DNA of 64,000 nucleotides from Spirosoma profusum (lineage in GTDB: Bacteria > Bacteroidota > Bacteroidia > Cytophagales > Spirosomataceae), in contig NZ_JACWZY010000018.1 of assembly GCF_014699005.1 (NCBI RefSeq), positions 104,712 through 168,711 of the forward strand, written 5' to 3'. Made by a program: the position numbers and the translations under genes. Shown here one piece after another: positions 8,287 to 15,666 of this stretch. Position 1 is the first letter of the stretch. Every line of letters starts with the position of its first letter. The notes beneath the pieces are model-generated. The model worked only from the letters and a program-made list of their open reading frames with translations, had not been told where the DNA came from and searched no databases.

Positions 8287-9186
8287 CTACGTTCCCGACT
8301 GAAGTAGCGTTAACCAGGCGTCGTGAACGTTGTTTTCGGCTAGTAACTGCTTGGCGCGAAGGTGCAGCAAATCGGGGAGGTATTGACAGCCGTACTCAGC
8401 TTCTTCAAACAACGTATCGAGTACACCCGAAGTCCGAAAATCACGGATTTCGTCGAGAGTTGGCAACGTAGTAATACTTCCTAGTTTTCCTAAATCGTTG
8501 CCGGTTAAAATGGCGCTGTTTCGAATGTTGGCAGGAATCTGATCCACACCAATACCAATGCGGGGCCGGGGTACTTCAAACAAAGCATCGCCTTGGGCGT
8601 GACAGTACCAATCGGCTCCCATACGAGCAACGAGGTCGATTTTATGTGGGTCAATCACGCCAGACGTATCGAAAATATCATCACGGAAATGCGCCATTAC
8701 GATCTCACAAATGACCAAATGGCCCGCGCCTGGCGAATCCAAACTGGTGGTATTAGTCGCGATAATTTGCTTCACCACGCACTCATACGCTGCGGGCGAT
8801 TCGGCGACTCTTGGCGGCTTAATACGATCGGAAGGTACGGCTGTGAAACCCGCTTTTTCAAACTCGTTGACCCCCCGTTCAAATTCGGCGCTCGCCAGCG
8901 ACATCTGCTGCACCATCGAGTAGTTCACAATATTGATGACCACTTCGCCTACTTCTTCCAGATTCAGCAGGCTGTGTTTTTTTTGCCCATGTCGGTTAAT
9001 GGTTGGCGTGAAAATGAGGGTGGGCGGGTTGTATCCGGCAATATTGAAAAAACTAAACGGACTTAGATTTACAATTCCCTGAGCATCAATCGTACTGGCA
9101 AAGGCTATCGGACGCGGACCGATGCTGCCAATCATGTACCGATAAAACTCGTTGGGCTGTAAATCCTGTGGATTGACGGTTTTCAT
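8287..9186 (-). CDS. flavin reductase-like (DIM6/NTAB) protein
   Basis: A 299-residue protein whose first 170 or so residues match the FMN-binding split-barrel flavin reductase family (GSIGPRPIAFASTIDAQG, NLSPFSFFNIAGYNPPTLIF). A C-terminal extension of about 100 residues is less typical and looks helical. It is the last gene of the phenylalanine/tyrosine degradation operon, 62 bases after fahA, so it should take part in that pathway or in a linked flavin-dependent step. No partner monooxygenase is present in the window, so the reaction is unknown. It could also act as an FMN-bound esterase-like or redox protein. The family call is firm; the role is inferred from context. Confidence 0.8.
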   Translation of the reverse strand: MKTVNPQDLQPNEFYRYMIGSIGPRPIAFASTIDAQGIVNLSPFSFFNIAGYNPPTLIFTPTINRHGQKKHSLLNLEEVGEVVINIVNYSMVQQMSLASAEFERGVNEFEKAGFTAVPSDRIKPPRVAESPAAYECVVKQIIATNTTSLDSPGAGHLVICEIVMAHFRDDIFDTSGVIDPHKIDLVARMGADWYCHAQGDALFEVPRPRIGIGVDQIPANIRNSAILTGNDLGKLGSITTLPTLDEIRDFRTSGVLDTLFEEAEYGCQYLPDLLHLRAKQLLAENNVHDAWLTLLQSGT

Positions 9187-9190
9187 TCAA

Positions 9191-9276
9191 TAAGCGAAAG
9201 AGTAAATGAGCGAACGAGTGAACGAGTGAATGAGTGAAAGAGCAGCCTTCACAAATTCGCGCTTTCGCTCTTTGTA
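9191..9276. repeat. inverted repeat, family 1 (copy a)
   Basis: Tandem variants of GAGTGAATGAG and GAGCGAAAGAG pair with CGCTTTCGCTCTTTG on the other side. The right arm encodes the last seven residues (KSESANL) and the stop codon of fahA, so the repeat has become part of that gene's 3' end. Confidence 0.8.
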
Positions 9277-10442
9277 TAAATCGTTCCTGTTACGTCGCCA
9301 AGCTCAGTGCGAACTCCATTTTTGAGGCCGTAACCACGTAGCGTTATCGTATCGCCGTCGTTCAGAAACGTTCGTATTTCTGTGGGTGATACGTTCAAAG
9401 GACGTTGCCCGTTCCAGCTAAGTTCCAGCAACGAACCGAACGTATCAGGTTCCGTACCCGAAATCGTACCAGTCGCCACTACGTCGCCAATGTTCAGGTT
9501 ACAGCCGTTGACGGTGTGATGGGCAATCATTTGGGCGAAATTCCAATACAGATGCCGTGCGTTGGATGTGCTGATGCAAACGCGTTCTCCGTTCTCCGTT
9601 TCCAGCCAGACTTCCAAGGCCAGGTAGAAATGACCGGGCTCCTGAACTTGCAGATAGGGTAGGGGAACTGGCTCCTGCACTGGGCCTTTAATCCGAAACG
9701 GCTCTAGTGCTTCGAACGGCAGTACCCAGGCTGATATACTTGATGCGAAGTTTTTTCCCAGAAAAGGCCCCAGTGGCTGATACTCCCAACGCTGAATATC
9801 ACGCGCCGACCAGTCGTTGAACAACGTAACGCCAAAAATATAATCCTCAGCTTCTTCAACCGAAATTGGTTCTCCCAACGTACTGCTTTTACCAATTATC
9901 AACCCCAATTCCAGTTCAAAATCCAACGCCTGAGACGGTCCGAAAACGGGTTGTTTATCTGGTCCCAAAAACTGCCCCTCTGGCCGACGAATTGGCATTC
10001 CAGACACAACAATGGACGACGCTCGACCATGATAGGCAACGGGCATATGTCGGTAATTTGGCAATAATGGGTCGCCGTCGGGCCGGAACATACGCCCTAC
10101 GTTTTCGGCGTGATGGATACCTGCGTAGAAATCGGTGTAATCGCCGATACGTATCGGCAAATGCATCTGCACGCGGGAGTTATGAATAAAAACCTGATCA
10201 CGTACTTCGGCAAAACCCTGTTCGTCAGTTAGTAACGTAGTGATACGTTGCCAGACGGCTTGATGGATGGGTTCTCCTAAAGCTATAAAATCGTTCAGAA
10301 ACGGCTGGGCAAAAATGGACGTATCGACGGAAACATCAGCGAAATAGCCCAGCAATGCCACTACGTCGAGATCGAGTACATAATCGCCGTGTTTAAACCC
10401 AACGCGGGGCGAGCCGATGTCATAACTGAAAATACCGTACAT
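9249..10442 (-). CDS. fahA: fumarylacetoacetase
   Basis: A 397-residue enzyme performing the last step of tyrosine degradation, hydrolysis of fumarylacetoacetate to fumarate and acetoacetate. The FAH family active site is clear: DYTDFYAGIHHAENVG carries the first metal-binding Asp and the catalytic His, LDFELELGLIIG carries the two metal-binding Glu, and LFNDWSARDIQRWEY carries the next Asp. The N-terminal domain fills about residues 1-115. Its final seven residues are encoded by inverted repeat family 1, which replaces the usual tail beyond DVTGTI. It sits between the MarR regulator and the flavin reductase-like gene and is probably cotranscribed with both. Confidence 0.95.
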   Translation of the reverse strand: MYGIFSYDIGSPRVGFKHGDYVLDLDVVALLGYFADVSVDTSIFAQPFLNDFIALGEPIHQAVWQRITTLLTDEQGFAEVRDQVFIHNSRVQMHLPIRIGDYTDFYAGIHHAENVGRMFRPDGDPLLPNYRHMPVAYHGRASSIVVSGMPIRRPEGQFLGPDKQPVFGPSQALDFELELGLIIGKSSTLGEPISVEEAEDYIFGVTLFNDWSARDIQRWEYQPLGPFLGKNFASSISAWVLPFEALEPFRIKGPVQEPVPLPYLQVQEPGHFYLALEVWLETENGERVCISTSNARHLYWNFAQMIAHHTVNGCNLNIGDVVATGTISGTEPDTFGSLLELSWNGQRPLNVSPTEIRTFLNDGDTITLRGYGLKNGVRTELGDVTGTIYTKSESANL

Positions 10443-10447
10443 GTTTT

Positions 10448-10530
10448 TAAAGAGCGAAAGAGTGAATGACCGGGCCGCCGGAGCGGTGAAAGAGAGAATT
10501 TCCCGGATGACTTTTCGCTCTTTCGCTCAT
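10448..10530. repeat. inverted repeat, family 1 (copy b), with nested mini-element
   Basis: The left arm AGAGCGAAAGAGTGAATGA pairs with TCGCTCTTTCGCTCA on the right. A 17-base GC-rich block (10470-10486) interrupts the left side. The right end touches the stop codon of the MarR gene (10531-10533). Confidence 0.85.
10470..10486. repeat. GC-rich nested mini-element (copy 1)
   Basis: CCGGGCCGCCGGAGCGG interrupts the family 1 repeat directly after TGA. The same 17 bases, again directly after TGA, interrupt an unrelated repeat at 63933-63949. Confidence 0.7.
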
Positions 10531-10971
10531 TTATTCTTGACTAATATTCGTATAAATCGAATCCATGATGCGGACGAAATGTTGATAATCTTCTTCGCTG
10601 AGGTTGCCCCAGCCTTTACGTCGCATGGCCGATACAACGGGTAACACCTCGTGGTATTTGGCTTCACCCGCTTCGGTCAGGTAAACCAGAAATTTACGTC
10701 GGTCGCTGTCGGCCATCCGTCGTTCGCTTAAGCCCTTCTGACTTAATAAGTCAATAATTCGCGTAACGGTGGGTGCATCTTTGGTGGTCATCTCCGAAAT
10801 CGTATTCTGACTGATACCCGGATTTCGGAAAAGATGGTCGATCACAACCCATTGATCAACGGTCAGGTCGAAACCGGCGTCGTTGAACTGCTTTTGCAGA
10901 GCGTTGCGAATCTTCTTTATCGTGGTATCAATCTTGAAAAAGTAAGCACGCGTATCGGATGGATGCGTCAC
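10531..10971 (-). CDS. MarR-family transcriptional regulator
   Basis: A 146-residue winged-helix protein with the MarR layout: dimerising helices at both ends, a recognition helix near ISQNTISEMTTKDAPTVTR, and the wing DSDRRKFLVYLTEAGE. It begins with GTG. It lies inside the aromatic degradation operon, between phhA and fahA, so it most likely controls that operon in response to a pathway intermediate such as 4-hydroxyphenylpyruvate or homogentisate. The direct-repeat array upstream of hmgA (14271-14332) is the best candidate operator. Because it is cotranscribed with its targets, autoregulation is expected. The family is firm and the target is inferred. Confidence 0.88.
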   Translation of the reverse strand: MTHPSDTRAYFFKIDTTIKKIRNALQKQFNDAGFDLTVDQWVVIDHLFRNPGISQNTISEMTTKDAPTVTRIIDLLSQKGLSERRMADSDRRKFLVYLTEAGEAKYHEVLPVVSAMRRKGWGNLSEEDYQHFVRIMDSIYTNISQE

Positions 10972-10974
10972 GAG

Positions 10975-11064
10975 TTAATGGCTAATGAATAATGTATGAT
11001 AAATAATGTCCAGTCAATGACCAGCTTGACTGTTCAAAATTATTCATTATCCATTACACATTAG
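10975..11064. repeat. inverted repeat, family 3 (copy a)
   Basis: TAATGGCTAATGAATAATG on the left pairs imperfectly with CATTATCCATTACACATTA on the right. The right arm encodes the C-terminal MTNV and the TAA stop of phhA. A related copy lies at 58045-58112. Confidence 0.75.
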
Positions 11065-11788
11065 TCATCGGAAGCAGTTTGTTCAGTTCGGCTTCAATTT
11101 CGTCGACCGAATGATAGAGTTGTTCGAACGACTCGATGACGAAATAATGCTTCTGAAAATGGTCGATGATGTATGGCGTTTTGAGCAACGTTTTCACGTC
11201 ATAAGGTAACCGGTTAGGGATGGTACTATACAGGCTGTAAGCCGTTTCGCCCACCGACGATAAAATGCCGCCACCGTAAATACGTAGCACTCCTTCTTCC
11301 CGAATCAGGCCAAATTCAACGGTGTACCAGTACAGCCGCGAAATCATGGCGATGGCTTCGTCGCTGTCGATATGACGTAGCGCGATCTGGCTCAAAGCGG
11401 CCAGGAAATCGCAAAAAGCCTGATTCGACAGCATTGGTACGTGTCCGAACGTATCATGAAACATATCAGGTTCGGGCAGATACTCCAACTGATTCCGTCG
11501 ACGTAGCCAGGTTGTAGCTGGGAAATTGCGATTGGCCATCAACTCAAAAAAATCACGGTTCGGAATCAGGCCCGTTACCGCGTGTACGTGCCAGCCCGTC
11601 AGTTTCTTCAACCGGGGATTTAAATCCTGTTCAAAATTCGGGATACGGTCGGCCCTGAAGCCCGTAGCCGCAATGCCATCCAGATAAGCCTGACTGGCTT
11701 TCCCGGGCAACTGCGCTAGCTGCCGCTCGAACAATAGCCGCCAAACGGCCTGATCGTCAGGGGTATATTTGGAATAGGTCTGTTCCAT
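11054..11788 (-). CDS. phhA: phenylalanine 4-monooxygenase
   Basis: A 244-residue tetrahydrobiopterin-dependent enzyme that hydroxylates phenylalanine to tyrosine with O2. The iron ligands are visible: His111 and His116 in MFHDTFGHVPML and Glu158 in LYWYTVEFGLI. The size matches the short bacterial form that lacks the regulatory ACT domain. It follows the HPPD gene by 75 bases and precedes the MarR regulator in a minus-strand operon, which supports a catabolic role. The stop codon and the last residues come from inverted repeat family 3. The pterin recycling enzyme (PhhB/PCD) is not in the window. Confidence 0.95.
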   Translation of the reverse strand: MEQTYSKYTPDDQAVWRLLFERQLAQLPGKASQAYLDGIAATGFRADRIPNFEQDLNPRLKKLTGWHVHAVTGLIPNRDFFELMANRNFPATTWLRRRNQLEYLPEPDMFHDTFGHVPMLSNQAFCDFLAALSQIALRHIDSDEAIAMISRLYWYTVEFGLIREEGVLRIYGGGILSSVGETAYSLYSTIPNRLPYDVKTLLKTPYIIDHFQKHYFVIESFEQLYHSVDEIEAELNKLLPMTNV

Positions 11789-11789
11789 G

Positions 11790-11862
11790 TTTAAAGAGTG
11801 AAAGAGCGAATGAGCGAAAATGAGCGAAAGAGTGCTGGAACTGGAAATACGCTCTTTCGCTC
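11790..11862. repeat. inverted repeat, family 1 (copy c)
   Basis: AAGAGTGAAAGAGCGAATGAG, repeated nearby as TGAGCGAAAGAG, pairs with CGCTCTTTCGCTCA. It fills nearly all the space between the phhA start and the HPPD stop codon, which it touches. Confidence 0.85.
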
Positions 11863-11863
11863 A

Positions 11864-12985
11864 TTATAAGGTTCCCCGCAACGCTTGTTCGCGTTCTATG
11901 GCTTCGAAGAGGGCTTTGAAATTACCTTTCCCGAACGAACGGGCACCTTTTCGCTGAATGATTTCGAAAAACAACGTAGGACGTGGGCAAACTGGCTTCG
12001 TGAAAATCTGAAGCAGATAACCTTCGTCGTCGCGGTCGGCTAGAATATTGAGCGAACGTAACGTAGCGATTTCTTCGTCGATGTGGCCGATACGTTCGCT
12101 CAACTGATCGTAATACGTATCGGGAACGCTCAGAAACTCAACGCCCCGGTCGCGGAGAGCGATTACGGTTTCCACAATATTGTCGGTCGCAACGGCAATG
12201 TGCTGAACACCCGGTCCACCATAGAAATCCAGATACTCTTCAATCTGCGATTTCTTTTTGCCCTCGGCGGGTTCATTGATCGGAAACTTCACCCGGCCGT
12301 TGCCGTTGCTCATTACTTTGCTCATCAGGGCTGTATACTCCGTCGAAATATCTTTGTCATCGAACGAAACCAGTTGCTGAAAACCCATTATGTCGTGGTA
12401 GAAAGCCATCCACTGGTTCATCTCGTGCCAGCCCACGTTACCGACCATGTGATCGACGTATTTAAGACCAGCATCTGTCGGCTGATACGTTGGCTCCCAC
12501 GCTACGTATCCCGGCAGAAACACGCCCGAATAATCGTTACGTTCGACAAATACGTGTACTGTATCGCCGTAAGTATGAATGCCCGAACGTACTACGTAGC
12601 CATAATCGTCCTGTTCATGGGTAGGCTTCAGATATGGTTTAGCACCCCGCCGAACGGTTTCGTCAAACGCTTTCCGGGCATTATCAACCCAAAGCGCTAC
12701 CACCCGAACACCGTCGCCATGCAGATCAAGGTGGCGCCCGATTTCGGTATTTCCATGAAGGGGTGACGTAAGCACCAACCGGATTTTACCCTGTTGCACT
12801 ACGTACGATTCGCGGTCGCGCAGGCCCGTTGCCAGACCTGCATGTGCGACCGGCTGAAAACCAAAAGCTGTCTGAAAATAATGAGCCGACTGTCGGGCGT
12901 TACCAACGTAAAGCTCCAGATAGTCAGTGCCGTTGAGCGGCAAAAAGTCGTCTAATTTGGGTTCTAAGAGGTCTAATGCTTCCAT
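11864..12985 (-). CDS. hppD: 4-hydroxyphenylpyruvate dioxygenase
   Basis: A 373-residue enzyme that converts 4-hydroxyphenylpyruvate to homogentisate with loss of CO2. It has two vicinal-oxygen-chelate domains. The iron triad is His179 (YVDHMVGNVGWHEMN), His262 (GGPGVQHIAVATDN) and Glu341 (PTLFFEIIQRKGARSFG), and the C-terminal gating helix FGKGNFKALFEAIEREQ is complete. It is the second gene of the operon, 87 bases after hmgA. Upstream supply of 4-hydroxyphenylpyruvate needs an aromatic aminotransferase encoded elsewhere. A 227-residue open frame on the opposite strand is a shadow of this gene. Confidence 0.97.
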   Translation of the reverse strand: MEALDLLEPKLDDFLPLNGTDYLELYVGNARQSAHYFQTAFGFQPVAHAGLATGLRDRESYVVQQGKIRLVLTSPLHGNTEIGRHLDLHGDGVRVVALWVDNARKAFDETVRRGAKPYLKPTHEQDDYGYVVRSGIHTYGDTVHVFVERNDYSGVFLPGYVAWEPTYQPTDAGLKYVDHMVGNVGWHEMNQWMAFYHDIMGFQQLVSFDDKDISTEYTALMSKVMSNGNGRVKFPINEPAEGKKKSQIEEYLDFYGGPGVQHIAVATDNIVETVIALRDRGVEFLSVPDTYYDQLSERIGHIDEEIATLRSLNILADRDDEGYLLQIFTKPVCPRPTLFFEIIQRKGARSFGKGNFKALFEAIEREQALRGTL

Positions 12986-13005
12986 GTTTGTTGATGTCGA
13001 AGAAC

Positions 13006-13073
13006 GTAGCCTGGGCGGCCACGTCTGGTTATGAAAAGGTTCAAATTCACCCGGACGTGGCCGTCCAGGCTAC
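13006..13073. repeat. inverted repeat, family 8 (full copy)
   Basis: GTAGCCTGGGCGGCCACGTC starts the left arm (13006-13028) and pairs with the right arm (13051-13073), with two mismatches. The right arm ends at the TAG stop of hmgA. A solo arm, identical over 23 bases to the right arm, lies at 23528-23550 just upstream of the Septu genes. Confidence 0.85.
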
Positions 13074-14242
13074 TACTCCAGCCACGATTTATAATACTTT
13101 CCGTCGTCGATTTTCAATGCCTGTTCCGTCACCATCAGTGGCCGGAACGTATCGACCATGACGGCATATTCCTGGGTTTCTTTCTTACCGATGCTACGTT
13201 CCATGGCACCCGGCGCCGGTCCGTGCGGAATGCCGCCGGGGTGCAACGTAATGTGGCCGGGCGCGATGTCGTTTCGGCTCATGAAATCCCCATCGACGTA
13301 GTAAATCACCTCGTCGGAGTCGATGTTGGAATGATTGTAAGGGGCAGGAATAGCCAGCGGGTGATAGTCGTACAAACGGGGCACAAATGAACACACTACG
13401 AACGTATCAGTCTGGAACGTCTGATGCACCGGTGGCGGCTGGTGCACGCGGCCGGTAATAGGTTCAAAGTTGTAAATCGAAAAAGCGTAAGGGTAATTGT
13501 AGCCATCCCAACCCACTACGTCGAACGGGTGCGACGCGTAAACCAGCGAATGCAACGAGCCCTGTTTCTTGATTTTTACCAGAAAATCGCCGGTTTCGTC
13601 GTGTGTCTCTAGTTCGCCAGGGCGTACGATGTCGCGCTCGCAAAAAGGCGCATGTTCGAGTAATTGCCCGAAATGATTACGATAGCGTTTCGGCGTATAT
13701 ATCGGCGAGTGCGATTCTACGTAGAGCAGTCGCGTTTGCTCCTGATTATCAAAATCAATCTGATAAATCATACCACGTGGAATCACCAGATAATCACCCT
13801 GTTGAAACGGAATATTACCGAGCAACGTCCGTAGCTTGCCGGAGCCGCGATGCACAAAAAGCAACTCGTCGGCGTCGGCGTTTTTGTAGAAATACGTAGT
13901 AAGTGATTGGCGTGGAGCCGCCAGTCCGAAAATCAAATCATTGTTGGCTAGTAGCGGAACCCGACTTTCCAGAAAATCATCGGCGGGTTCAACGTTAAAA
14001 CCAATCAGTTTCCGCGACAGCATATTTTTTGCAACCGCCAGCTTTGGCGCTACGTCGACGCTTTCCAGCACTTCGCGGACCATCGTAGGTCGGTGCACAT
14101 GATACAACAACGACGACATGCCATCGAAGCCAATCGTACCAAATAACTGCTCGTAATAAAACGCATCGCTACTGCCCGCAGGTTTCGGAAACTGCGTGTG
14201 CCGCTTGGGCGGAAACTGGCCGAGAGCGTGATAGAATGGCAT
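13073..14242 (-). CDS. hmgA: homogentisate 1,2-dioxygenase
   Basis: A 389-residue cupin-fold iron enzyme that opens the homogentisate ring to give maleylacetoacetate. Family landmarks are the N-terminal HTQFPKPAGSSDAFYYEQLF block, the GWDGYNYPYAFSI segment, and the C-terminal active-site region ITLHPGGIPHGPAPGAMERS, which contributes His and Glu residues to the iron site. It is the first gene of the phenylalanine/tyrosine operon and so probably lies next to its promoter; an array of direct repeats upstream looks like an operator. Maleylacetoacetate isomerase, needed between this step and fahA, is missing here and must be elsewhere or be non-enzymatic. Confidence 0.95.
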   Translation of the reverse strand: MPFYHALGQFPPKRHTQFPKPAGSSDAFYYEQLFGTIGFDGMSSLLYHVHRPTMVREVLESVDVAPKLAVAKNMLSRKLIGFNVEPADDFLESRVPLLANNDLIFGLAAPRQSLTTYFYKNADADELLFVHRGSGKLRTLLGNIPFQQGDYLVIPRGMIYQIDFDNQEQTRLLYVESHSPIYTPKRYRNHFGQLLEHAPFCERDIVRPGELETHDETGDFLVKIKKQGSLHSLVYASHPFDVVGWDGYNYPYAFSIYNFEPITGRVHQPPPVHQTFQTDTFVVCSFVPRLYDYHPLAIPAPYNHSNIDSDEVIYYVDGDFMSRNDIAPGHITLHPGGIPHGPAPGAMERSIGKKETQEYAVMVDTFRPLMVTEQALKIDDGKYYKSWLE

Positions 14243-14270
14243 TTCGCTACGTGTTGATAATATTAATTGC

Positions 14271-14332
14271 TATACTAACTATTGTTTAGCGTACAATTAT
14301 ACTAACAACGAAATAAATAGCATATTGTTTAG
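14271..14332. promoter_or_regulatory. direct-repeat array upstream of hmgA, candidate operator
   Basis: TATACTAAC occurs at 14271-14279 and 14298-14306, and ATTGTTTAG at 14281-14289 and 14324-14332, with ACAAT (14293-14297) as an inverted partner of ATTGT. Repeated 9-mers this close to the first gene of an operon that contains a MarR regulator suggest its binding sites. Confidence 0.5.
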
Positions 14333-14365
14333 GAAAAATTTTATTTAACGATGAGTGAAAAGGGT

Positions 14366-14438
14366 GTGACACAGAGATACGCGGAGAAAAATAAACCCTC
14401 TGTAAATCTCTTTTTACCTCTGTGTATCTCTGTGTCAT
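14366..14438. repeat. inverted repeat, family 6
   Basis: GACACAGAGATACGCGGAG pairs with CTCTGTGTATCTCTGTGTC, with mismatches, around an A/T-rich centre. It lies in the divergent gap between hmgA and the nucleotidyltransferase, just upstream of the latter's -7 element. Only one copy was seen in this window. Confidence 0.75.
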
Positions 14439-14449
14439 AACTATATCGC

Positions 14450-14457
14450 TAATTTTG
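14450..14457 (+). promoter_or_regulatory. -7 promoter element of the nucleotidyltransferase gene
   Basis: TAATTTTG matches the TAnnTTTG consensus exactly, 31 bases before the ATG at 14489. No clear TTTG -33 element is found at the usual distance, since that position lies in the inverted repeat. Confidence 0.45.
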
Positions 14458-14488
14458 GCCGGGCAAACTATTTCTTTGTAACCTCAAT

Positions 14489-15391
14489 ATGCAACCTACG
14501 CTTCTGATTTTGGCCGCCGGTATGGGCAGCCGTTATGGTGGTATTAAGCAGCTCGACCAGTTCGGTCCGAACGGCGAAACCATTATGGATTATTCCCTTT
14601 TCGATGCTGTCCGGGCTGGTTTCGGGAAAGTTGTGTTTATTATCCGCGAAGAACTTCGGGAGGATTTTGAAGAAGTTTTTGGTAAAAAACTGGCCGGAAA
14701 GATTGAGGTCGATTATGCCATTCAGTCTCTTGATTCCTTTGTGCCGGAAGAAGCGGGCGAGGTGAAACGTACCAAGCCCTGGGGAACCGGCCATGCCATG
14801 TTGTGCGCCTGGCATCATACGCAAACCCTTTTTGCCGTAATCAATGCCGACGATTTTTACGGCCTCGAAGCGTTTCAGCTAATTGGCGATTTTCTGAAAA
14901 ATGATACAGATGACCAGCTTCACGCCATGGTGGGTTATGAATTAAGAAATACGCTATCGGAAAATGGTTCTGTGTCGCGGGGGGTTTGTCGGGTGGATGC
15001 AAACGACCATTTGCTATCGGTAGTTGAGCGAACAAAAATCTACGAGCAGGAAGGAAGTAAACGTATCGTTTTTGAGGAAGGCGAAAATCTTACGTCGCTC
15101 TCGCCCGATACGCCGGTTTCGATGAATTTCTGGGGTTTCAAACTAAGCGTTTTCCCCTTGGTGAAGCACCAGTTCGAGAGTTATGCGATGGCTAATATCA
15201 ACTCACCCAAAGCCGAATTTTACATTCCAACCGTGATGACCAACCTGATCGAAACCGATACAGGTCATTGCAAGGTATTTCGGAGCCAGTCGGCCTGGTT
15301 CGGCGTTACGTATCCTGAAGATAAAGCCACCGTGCAGTCAGCTCTCCAGAAGCTCCACGACGAAGGCGCTTATCCCGATAAATTGTGGTAA
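14489..15391 (+). CDS. sugar-phosphate nucleotidyltransferase family protein
   Basis: A 300-residue protein with the nucleotidyltransferase start LLILAAGMGSRYGGIKQLDQ, where the glycine-rich loop binds the NTP and Arg/Lys contact the phosphates. A later acidic pair in FAVINADDFYG fits the metal-binding Asp site. These enzymes join a nucleotide to a sugar 1-phosphate for polysaccharide or envelope synthesis. The sugar cannot be told from sequence. No sugar genes flank it: it stands alone between the aromatic operon and an inverted repeat. Length and residues look intact. Confidence 0.85.
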   Translation: MQPTLLILAAGMGSRYGGIKQLDQFGPNGETIMDYSLFDAVRAGFGKVVFIIREELREDFEEVFGKKLAGKIEVDYAIQSLDSFVPEEAGEVKRTKPWGTGHAMLCAWHHTQTLFAVINADDFYGLEAFQLIGDFLKNDTDDQLHAMVGYELRNTLSENGSVSRGVCRVDANDHLLSVVERTKIYEQEGSKRIVFEEGENLTSLSPDTPVSMNFWGFKLSVFPLVKHQFESYAMANINSPKAEFYIPTVMTNLIETDTGHCKVFRSQSAWFGVTYPEDKATVQSALQKLHDEGAYPDKLW

Positions 15392-15498
15392 ACAACGTAG
15401 TGATACGTCTAGTCACGAATAAAAAACCTCGCTGATATTTGGCGAGATTTTTTGTTCGCGAAGCTATTTCAATTTCTAAAAACAGGTCAAAATGCGCA

Positions 15499-15593
15499 TT
15501 TTTTGTCATTCTGAGGAACGAAGAATCTTCACGTATCTAAACCTGAGAGTAAGCATGCTTCAAGATTCTTCGTTCCTCAGAATGACAAAAAAA
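15499..15593. repeat. inverted repeat, family 7 (copy a)
   Basis: TTTTTGTCATTCTGAGGAAC begins the left arm, followed by GAAGAATCTT. The right arm (about 15561-15593) is its near-exact reverse complement. It lies in the gap between two convergent genes. A second copy, broken by the 17-base mini-element, starts at 63918. Confidence 0.85.
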
Positions 15594-15666
15594 CTATCCA
15601 ACACTTATCTGGTTCGGCTTTGCGCGATACGTTCAGCTTTACGTTCGCTACGTTGTGTTACTCAAG

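Noticed and set aside
9191..9276. Short tandem words (GAGTGAATGAG) that resemble a CRISPR array
   Set aside because: The units are 10-12 bases, pair with the opposite side as a hairpin, have no spacers of uniform length and no cas genes lie nearby.
12083..12766. 227-codon open frame on the plus strand
   Set aside because: It is antisense to the 4-hydroxyphenylpyruvate dioxygenase gene, whose metal ligands and length are intact. The opposite frame has no recognisable motifs.
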